Source: Bacteroidota bacterium
GTDB lineage: Bacteria; Bacteroidota; Bacteroidia; NS11-12g; UBA955
Reading direction: 5' to 3'
DNA length: 36,750 nucleotides
Assembly (NCBI GenBank): GCA_027621365.1
Contig: JAQCBH010000022.1
Span: 1-36,750, forward strand
Shown: one piece after another, positions 30,264 through 36,750 of the stretch
Position numbering within the stretch: position 1 is the stretch's first letter
How the letters are laid out: each line of letters opens with the position of its first letter
Position numbers and translations under genes: made by a program
The notes under the pieces: model-generated
The model's database searches: none
Seen by the model: the letters and a program-made list of their open reading frames with translations, nothing else
What the model was told of the DNA's origin: nothing

Positions 30264-32125
30264 CGCTTGGCCTTTTGCTGGCTAGCCTTCATCGCATCTT
30301 CCATGCGCTGCTGGAACTTGCTCTTGGTCACCGGCTTCTTTTTGTTCTCGGCAATTTGAGCCTTCAACTTTTCGTCATCGACCATGCGGCGAATGATGAA
30401 TTGCTGCGAGAAGGTGATGATGTTCGAAACGAAGTAATACCAAGTCAATCCGGAAGCATAATCGTTCAAAACCCCCAAGAAAATGATGGGCATGAAATAA
30501 CCGATGTACTTCATTTGATCGGTCACCCCAGAAATCTGGTTGTTCAAATGCGTGTACAACAGCGTTGAAGCCGTCATCATCAAGGTAAAAATACTCACGT
30601 GGTCGCCGTAGAAAGGAATGTGGAAGCCCAAAGAGGGACCATCCCAAGTAGACAAATCAGAGGCCCACAAGAAGCTCTTCTGACGCAATTCAAAAGCGTT
30701 GGGGAAGAACTGGAACAAGGCGAACAAAATGGGCAGCTGGAACAACATGGGCACACATCCGCTCAAGGGGCTAACACCCGCTTTGCGGTACAGGGCCATG
30801 TTCTCTGCCTGCTGCTTTTGAACGTCTGAATATTTGGTCTTGATGATGTCAATCTCGGGCTTGAGAATGCGCATTTTGGCGGTACTCAAGTAGCTCTTGT
30901 AGACCAAGGGCAACAAAATCAATTTAATGATGAAGGTCAGCAACAAGATGATGATACCCATGCTGGCGATGCGATCGTCCAACAAGTCAAAAACGGGAAT
31001 GACAATGTAGCGGTTGACCCAACCAAAGATGCCCCAACCCAGGGGAACGATGCGCTGGAATTGACCGTTGTCTACACCCATATCAAGGGCGTCCAAGGTG
31101 CGGTAGTGATTGGGGCCAAAGTAATAGGCGAAATCGTAGGTCTTGTCTGCCTCGCGGCCATACTCCACAAACAAGCTGGTACCCAGTTGTCGAATGGGAT
31201 CTCCGTCTTCGGCGCTCTCGCCGGTCATGGTCTCAGGCAATTCGTTGGCGCGAACTTTCGAATCGGTCGCGAAGCCGTTTTGAGCGGCCAAAATGCAAGA
31301 GAAGTATTGTTGCTTGAAGGCGACCCACTGAAGGCGATTTTTGAAGGTCTCTTCTTCCTCGCTGCCCATGCCCAATTTATCGGGCTGCTCTCCTTTCAAT
31401 TGATAGACAACGGTGGTATTCTGTTTTTCCCACTTCAATTCACGCTCTTGGCGAACAGGCTTGTGGTTCCAAGTGAATTCCAAGTCGGAATTGTTGCGCT
31501 GCATCAAATAGTCAACATCGTGCAAGACCAATTGATAGGACAACTTAAATCCTTGCTTATCGTCAAATAGATAGACTTGATCCATGTAGGCCCCGTCGTT
31601 GCCACTCAAACGCAACACCAATTCTTTCTCAGTCTTGGATTGAACCTTCCACAAGAAATCACGGCTGGAAACTGGACCGTATCCGGGCGTATTCCATACC
31701 CATTCTTGCTGGGAGTTGGCTGCTTGAACCAAAGCCACCTGACCGCTGTCAGCGTTGTTGTGATTTTTCAAGGTAACCGAACGCAGAGTTCCACCGCGCT
31801 GATCAAACTCCAAGGCCAATTCCGAATTTTCAAAAGCAATGACTTCACCGGGATTGTTGCCCGCCCACTGCGCAGACATCAAACCCAACACGCCAACCAA
31901 ACCCGAATCAGCAGGTGCCGAAGCGGCCTGGGTATCCAAGCTGGCTTCAGCCGTAGCGGCTGCTTGATTCTGCTCTTGGCGCGTTTGTTCCAGTTCTACA
32001 AGAGCCAAACTGTCTTGCTGGCGTTGAAGAGCGGCCTGTTGCTCAGGGGTAGGCGCTGTATACCAGTAATATCCAATGAGAATGAGGAAAATGAGCGAAA
32101 AACCAATGACTGAATTGCGATCCAT
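30260..32125 (-). CDS. yidC: Membrane protein insertase YidC
   Basis: YidC inserts and folds inner-membrane proteins, alone or with SecYEG. The 621-residue product has an N-terminal anchor (SVIGFSLIFLILIGYYWY) and a large periplasmic domain (about 60-350). The conserved five-helix core includes TYRKAGVSPLSGCVPMLFQLPILFALFQFFPNAFELR, LSTWDGPSLGFHIPFYGDHVS and a final Lys-rich tail. The start at 32125 (MDRNSVIGF) is family-like; an ATG four codons earlier (32137) lies one base after a possible promoter box. It is divergent from atpD, an early client enzyme family of YidC, but this proximity may be coincidental. Confidence 0.95.
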   Translation of the reverse strand: MDRNSVIGFSLIFLILIGYYWYTAPTPEQQAALQRQQDSLALVELEQTRQEQNQAAATAEASLDTQAASAPADSGLVGVLGLMSAQWAGNNPGEVIAFENSELALEFDQRGGTLRSVTLKNHNNADSGQVALVQAANSQQEWVWNTPGYGPVSSRDFLWKVQSKTEKELVLRLSGNDGAYMDQVYLFDDKQGFKLSYQLVLHDVDYLMQRNNSDLEFTWNHKPVRQERELKWEKQNTTVVYQLKGEQPDKLGMGSEEEETFKNRLQWVAFKQQYFSCILAAQNGFATDSKVRANELPETMTGESAEDGDPIRQLGTSLFVEYGREADKTYDFAYYFGPNHYRTLDALDMGVDNGQFQRIVPLGWGIFGWVNRYIVIPVFDLLDDRIASMGIIILLLTFIIKLILLPLVYKSYLSTAKMRILKPEIDIIKTKYSDVQKQQAENMALYRKAGVSPLSGCVPMLFQLPILFALFQFFPNAFELRQKSFLWASDLSTWDGPSLGFHIPFYGDHVSIFTLMMTASTLLYTHLNNQISGVTDQMKYIGYFMPIIFLGVLNDYASGLTWYYFVSNIITFSQQFIIRRMVDDEKLKAQIAENKKKPVTKSKFQQRMEDAMKASQQKAKR

Positions 32126-32127
32126 GA

Positions 32128-33714
<1,587 letters not shown>

Positions 33715-33716
33715 TT

Positions 33717-33944
33717 ATGTGGGTAGAAGTTTTAACACCTGATCAAACCCTATTCAATGGCGAGGCCAAAGTGGTCTCTTGCCCTGGAGTAGACGGTAGT
33801 TTCCAGATTCTGGAAAACCACGCTCCTATGATTGCCAATCTTCGCGAAGGCACCCTGGAGATTTCTGGAGATGATTCTCATTCCTTCAGTGTTCAAAGCG
33901 GGTTGGTCGAGGTTTTGAAGAACAAAGTGATCGTACTGGTTTAA
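33717..33944 (+). CDS. atpC: F1 ATP synthase subunit epsilon, beta-sandwich domain only
   Basis: The central-stalk subunit epsilon is 75 residues long. The sequence (MWVEVLTPDQTLFNGEAKVVSCPGVDGSFQILENHAPMIANLREGTLEI) is the N-terminal beta-sandwich that contacts gamma and the c-ring. The C-terminal two-helix domain, used for auto-inhibition of ATP hydrolysis in many bacteria, is missing. Short epsilon subunits are normal for Bacteroidota. A strong terminator follows 23 bases after the stop. Confidence 0.93.
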   Translation: MWVEVLTPDQTLFNGEAKVVSCPGVDGSFQILENHAPMIANLREGTLEISGDDSHSFSVQSGLVEVLKNKVIVLV

Positions 33945-33967
33945 GGAAACCACAATCTCCTTGCAAG

Positions 33968-33997
33968 AAAAGCCGCTGTTTGCACAGCGGCTTTTTT
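33968..33997 (+). terminator. Rho-independent terminator of atpD-atpC
   Basis: AGCCGCTGT (33971-33979), loop TTGC and ACAGCGGCT (33984-33992) form a 9-bp stem, extended by A/T pairs and followed by TTTTT. It is a textbook terminator. Confidence 0.9.
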
Positions 33998-34329
33998 GTT
34001 GCAGCCTTAATCCCGCTCGGCTGCACGCATGGCATCTGTTGCGATTGTTCATAGGATTGCATGCTCTGTATTCGACGCAATCTTGTAGAAGCATTGTATA
34101 AAGTATTCCCCAATACCTTACACAAAAAACCATGTTAGCGTCTAGCATTTTTGTTAGACAACTGTTTAAGGTGTCAATCAAAGACTTATACAGAAAAAGG
34201 CATGAAATCAACAAAACCTCGCATTCCGGTGGATAACCACTTTATTTTGTTTGATTTTAAGATACCCACATTTACACAAAAATCTTGCACAGAACCAAAA
34301 GTAGGCGTTCATTTGTTTCATCTTTTACC
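33998..34329. other. AT-richer intergenic region with several small hairpins, upstream of the sigma factor
   Basis: This ~330-base gap has no convincing protein gene and is visibly richer in A+T than its surroundings. Inverted repeats are GCAGCC/GGCTGC (34001-34024), GATTGC/GCAATC (34055-34082), GTATT/AATAC with a CCCC loop (34103-34116), GTCTA/TAGAC (34140-34159) overlapping TTGT/ACAA (34151-34161), and GTGG/CCAC (34229-34240). Related motifs CTTACACAAAAAA, CTTATACAGAAAAA and TTTACACAAAAA start near 34117, 34185 and 34271. The sigma-factor promoter is probably here but lacks an exact TAnnTTTG. An sRNA or long regulatory leader is possible, not shown. Confidence 0.5.
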
Positions 34330-34333
34330 ATGA
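34202..34333 (+). CDS. Possible 43-codon leader ORF ending on the sigma-factor start
   Basis: An ATG at 34202 opens a 43-residue frame (MKSTKPRIPVDNHFILF...) whose TGA overlaps the sigma-factor ATG as ATGA. Such an overlap would allow translational coupling. There is no family resemblance or strong start signal, so it may be chance. Confidence 0.2.
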   Translation: MKSTKPRIPVDNHFILFDFKIPTFTQKSCTEPKVGVHLFHLLP

Positions 34334-34869
34334 AACCTAAACAAAATTCATTCGACGTCATGATGGCCGGAGAAATCAACCCTCTTCGCAATTTCGCCTT
34401 GTCCCTTACGCACGATATGGACGATAGCAAGGACCTGGTGCAAGAAACGATCCTCAAGGCTTATCGCTACAAAGACAAGTTTGAAGAAGGCACCAATTTG
34501 AGAGGTTGGTTGTATACCATTCTGAAAAACAGCTTTATCAACCAATATAGAAGAAATGCCAAGCGCAATACTTTTTTGGATTCAACCGATAATTCCTTCT
34601 ACCTCGATCAACCTTCTCACAACGTGGCCAACGAAGCTGAATTGCGCTTCATTCGCAATGACATTCAAAAAGCCATCGAAACCCTTCCTCTAGAGTTGAG
34701 AATCACCTTTAGCTTGAATGTAGAAGGTTTCAAATACCAAGAAATCGCCGACGAATTGGGCATTCCTCTGGGAACAGTCAAAACCCGCATTTTCGTCGCG
34801 CGCCGAATTTTGCGCGAACGTTTGAACGAATACAAGGGTTTCTTAGAGCTTCCCGAACAATTGGCTTAA
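34330..34869 (+). CDS. RNA polymerase sigma-70 family factor (ECF-type)
   Basis: This 179-residue sigma factor has regions 2 and 4 only. Region 2 holds DMDDSKDLVQETILKAYRYKDKFEEGTNLRGWLYTILKNSFINQYRR (core-binding and -10 recognition). Region 4 holds LPLELRITFSLNVEGFKYQEIADELGIPLGTVKTRIFVARRILRERL (helix-turn-helix for -35 recognition). No anti-sigma factor is adjacent. Proteins of this kind are widespread in Bacteroidota. The start at 34330 is preferred over an upstream ATG that reads through non-conserved sequence. A lycopene cyclase gene starts 9 nt downstream, so the two are probably co-transcribed. Confidence 0.9.
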   Translation: MKPKQNSFDVMMAGEINPLRNFALSLTHDMDDSKDLVQETILKAYRYKDKFEEGTNLRGWLYTILKNSFINQYRRNAKRNTFLDSTDNSFYLDQPSHNVANEAELRFIRNDIQKAIETLPLELRITFSLNVEGFKYQEIADELGIPLGTVKTRIFVARRILRERLNEYKGFLELPEQLA

Positions 34870-34878
34870 CTTCTCGCC

Positions 34879-35577
34879 GTGTTCAAAGGCATTGGCATTC
34901 AAGCGCAGTACACCTACTTAGCGCTCGACCTTTTTTGTATACTTGGTCCACTCTTGCTGAGCTTTGATAAGCGCGTAGCCTTTTTTCGCCTTTGGAAGCA
35001 CTGGTTAATCGCTACTCTTCCCATATCGATATTCTACTTGATTTGGGACGTCATCTTCACCAAAAATGGCATCTGGTCCTTCAACTCAGACTATTTGATA
35101 GGTTTAGAATGGAGCCAATTGCCTCTCGAAGAATGGATGTTCTTCCTGGTGGTTCCCTATGCGTCAGTTTTCATTTACGAATGTTTGATCCAGTATTTCC
35201 CGGCGTTCAACACACGAATAAAAAGAGAAACTTTGGCCTGGCAACTATTGGCCATTGCCGCCTTCACCATGGCCATTTGGAACTTCCAACAATGGTATAC
35301 CTTCGTCACCTTTGGTCTCTTAGGATTGTGCCTAGCCCTGCTTCAATTTTCCAGACTTCGTTTGAAATCCTTGCTCATAGCCTGGTTGATTTGTCTCATT
35401 CCCATGGCCATGGTAAATGGAGTTTTGACTTCGCTACCTGTTGTGATCTACAATAACAGTGAAAATTTGAGTTTTCGCTTGGGAAGCATCCCCTTTGAAG
35501 ATTTCTTTTACCACCTTTTGTACATGGCTGCCATCTTAGGGCTGTACGAAAGTCAATTGAAACGCCAAGAGTTTTAG
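34879..35577 (+). CDS. crtY: Lycopene cyclase, fused CarR/CrtYcd-type membrane protein
   Basis: This integral membrane enzyme forms beta-ionone rings on lycopene to give beta-carotene. The 232-residue protein has about six to seven membrane helices. It carries the two characteristic half-repeats: LPLEEWMFFLVVPYASVFIYE (PLEEW at 82-86) and IPFEDFFYHLLYMAAILGLYE (PFED at 205-208). This fused arrangement corresponds to CrtYc plus CrtYd. The start is GTG at 34879. No other carotenoid gene is present. Its stop codon is part of the following terminator stem. Confidence 0.88.
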   Translation: MFKGIGIQAQYTYLALDLFCILGPLLLSFDKRVAFFRLWKHWLIATLPISIFYLIWDVIFTKNGIWSFNSDYLIGLEWSQLPLEEWMFFLVVPYASVFIYECLIQYFPAFNTRIKRETLAWQLLAIAAFTMAIWNFQQWYTFVTFGLLGLCLALLQFSRLRLKSLLIAWLICLIPMAMVNGVLTSLPVVIYNNSENLSFRLGSIPFEDFFYHLLYMAAILGLYESQLKRQEF

Positions 35578-35600
35578 GAGATTTCTCCTACCTTTTCTGT
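35575..35600 (+). terminator. Probable terminator after lycopene cyclase
   Basis: TAGGAG (35575-35580, including the stop codon), loop ATTT and CTCCTA (35585-35590) form a short perfect stem followed by a T-rich stretch (CCTTTTCTGTATTTC). The position between convergent genes fits termination. Confidence 0.5.
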
Positions 35601-35610
35601 ATTTCTGATA

Positions 35611-36606
35611 TTATTGAGGCTGAGTGCCTGGCGTCCAGACGGAAGAATCAGCGGCACTGGCCTTCAAAGCTGATTTTCGCTGGCTCTTGGTACCCGGTAC
35701 GGGAACATACTTAGCCGGATACAATTTCAAATCCATGATCAACTTGTGCAATTCGGCATTGCTGCGAACCAAATCTTCATAGAGTTTTTCGTCTTGCATC
35801 AATCGACCGGCCGTGCCCTCGCCCTTTTCCAGTTTGGCCATCATGGAAGACATGCTTTCGGTCACAGCGGCCAAGTTATTCATGGTTACAGCCAAGTCAG
35901 TGGTATCCATCTGTTGAGCCAAACTTCTGAATGATTTCAAGGTCGCTGAGATTTGCTTGCTGTACTCGGGCAGTTGCTCGCTGAACTCCGCCACATTTTG
36001 TGAAGTCATGGTTAGGCCCGGCTTCATACCCGCTACAGCATCTCGTATTTCCGACAATGCCAATTGCAAATTGCGAATGGCTATGGGCAACTGCCTTACC
36101 GCTTCGTGCAAGTCTTCTTTGTGCATGAATTGGTTCAACTGGGCAAACAAGGAGTCAGCGCTGTTGGCCAAAGGCACTACGCGATCATTGAACTGCGTAA
36201 ACACGTCACGGGTATATTCGCTAGCCAAGGTATCTCCATCTTGAGCGTATCGAGTGCTCTTGCCTCTCAATAAGGTAAGCCCTGTTCCACCCAACAATTC
36301 GTTGTTGATTTTGATGCGAGAATCAAATGGAATTTCCATGTCAGAGCTGATTTCAATCAAGGCTCGAATGCGCAAATCAGTCGGCATCATGCGCAAACTG
36401 GTCAACTGCCCAATTCGGTACCCGTTGTAAATCAATGGAGTTCCCACTGACAATCCCTGAGTAGAATCGTACAAGACCGTAAACTCCCTTCCCTTTTGAA
36501 AAGGATTGTCTTTGCCCATCATATAATTGTAGCCCAAAATCAACAAAGTAAGGGCCACGATGGCCATTGCTCCTACCTTAAATTCTTTTGACAATCCTGT
36601 AAACAT
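35611..36606 (-). CDS. MCE/MlaD-family lipid-transport protein
   Basis: This 331-residue protein has one N-terminal membrane anchor (about 12-30, VGAMAIVALTLLILGYNYM). A single MCE domain follows (about 38-120, FTVLYDSTQGLSVGTPLIYNGYRIGQLTSL and RIKINNELLGGTGLTLLRG). A long helical coiled-coil-prone region ends in a Pro/Thr-containing tail. Such proteins form hexameric rings that move phospholipids between membranes with an MlaFE-type ABC transporter. No MlaE or MlaF gene is in the window. A promoter box lies 30 nt upstream of the ATG, after a terminator. Confidence 0.9.
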   Translation of the reverse strand: MFTGLSKEFKVGAMAIVALTLLILGYNYMMGKDNPFQKGREFTVLYDSTQGLSVGTPLIYNGYRIGQLTSLRMMPTDLRIRALIEISSDMEIPFDSRIKINNELLGGTGLTLLRGKSTRYAQDGDTLASEYTRDVFTQFNDRVVPLANSADSLFAQLNQFMHKEDLHEAVRQLPIAIRNLQLALSEIRDAVAGMKPGLTMTSQNVAEFSEQLPEYSKQISATLKSFRSLAQQMDTTDLAVTMNNLAAVTESMSSMMAKLEKGEGTAGRLMQDEKLYEDLVRSNAELHKLIMDLKLYPAKYVPVPGTKSQRKSALKASAADSSVWTPGTQPQ

Positions 36607-36636
36607 CTTCGTTTGTTTGGCTAATTCTACCTATGC

Positions 36637-36644
36637 CAAAGGTA
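36637..36644 (-). promoter_or_regulatory. -7 box TACCTTTG for the MCE gene
   Basis: This exact TAnnTTTG match on the minus strand lies 30 nt before ATG 36606 and just after the terminator of the upstream gene. Confidence 0.6.
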
Positions 36645-36681
36645 GCAATAAAAATTGTGAGGGTCGTGTTAATTCATCGGC

Positions 36682-36716
36682 AAAAAAGAAGGCCCCGCCT
36701 ATTCGGCGGGGCCTTC
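36682..36716 (-). terminator. Strong rho-independent terminator
   Basis: On the minus strand a 12-bp perfect stem (GAAGGCCCCGCC with GGCGGGGCCTTC, five-base loop) is followed by TTTTTT. It ends a minus-strand transcript entering from beyond the right edge. Confidence 0.92.
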
Positions 36717-36736
36717 CTATGAAATCAATGAAGGGT

Positions 36737-36750
36737 TTAGTTCTTCACTA
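36737..36750 (-). CDS. Last codons of a minus-strand gene cut by the window edge
   Basis: A TAA at 36739-36737 with preceding codons reading Val-Lys-Asn lies 20 bases before the strong terminator. This is too short to identify, and the frame is inferred from the terminator only. Confidence 0.3.

Noticed and set aside
34229-34240. GTGGATAA, close to a DnaA box, in the non-coding region
   Set aside because: It is a single near-match with no cluster of boxes, no dnaA or dnaN and no AT-rich unwinding element, so it does not support a replication origin.

Overview
The window is ordinary chromosomal DNA of a member of the Bacteroidota, most likely a flavobacterium-like organism of about 50% G+C (inference). 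The evidence is a recurring promoter box of the form TAnnTTTG, a porT gene (type IX secretion) beside ubiE, an atpD-atpC pair separated from the rest of the ATP synthase genes, an S16 protein with a long Ala/Glu tail, a CarR-type lycopene cyclase and a small sigma-70 factor of the kind common in this phylum. There are 36 well-supported complete or nearly complete protein genes, one gene cut by the left edge and the last codons of one cut by the right edge. I see no tRNA, rRNA, insertion sequence, prophage or CRISPR array.

Layout. 1-442: 5' part of an RNA methyltransferase-like gene. 461-4169 (minus): tight operon ubiE - porT - tgt - lptF/G-type permease. 4223-6052 (plus): engB and a lipoprotein di-haem peroxidase. 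6064-8956 (minus): hisS - hutH. 9043-10005 (plus): thioredoxin-like protein and a VOC protein. 10098-10586 (minus) gmhB, divergent from 10625-12399 (plus) polyprenol-phosphate mannosyltransferase-like gene and corA, then a small secreted protein. 13102-15834 (minus): glyS - pgk. 15879-18272 (minus): dcd, a beta-barrel-like protein and a WD40 protein, the last sharing start-codon bases with a divergent phosphopantetheinyl transferase. 18869-19837 (minus): sensor kinase. 19941-22238: uvrD/pcrA. 22295-26198 (plus): six-gene operon rpsP - rimM - trmD - exonuclease - pseudouridine synthase - cysteine-cluster protein. 26228-27539: divergent hexapeptide acyltransferase and glycosyltransferase. 27588-30263 (plus): lepA - dprA, convergent with yidC. 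32206-33944: atpD - atpC. 33945-34329: AT-richer non-coding stretch. 34330-35577: sigma factor and lycopene cyclase. 35611-36606 (minus): MCE/MlaD-like protein.

Most genes serve translation, tRNA modification, envelope assembly and central metabolism. The most notable features are in gene arrangement and expression signals. Many TAnnTTTG boxes end only 4-7 nt before the start codon, which suggests leaderless mRNAs. A yidC terminator appears to be embedded in the coding end of a shortened dprA. A divergent gene pair shares the bases of its start codons. Tgt lacks all four expected zinc ligands. I did not find a convincing new multigene system such as a defence or mobile island.
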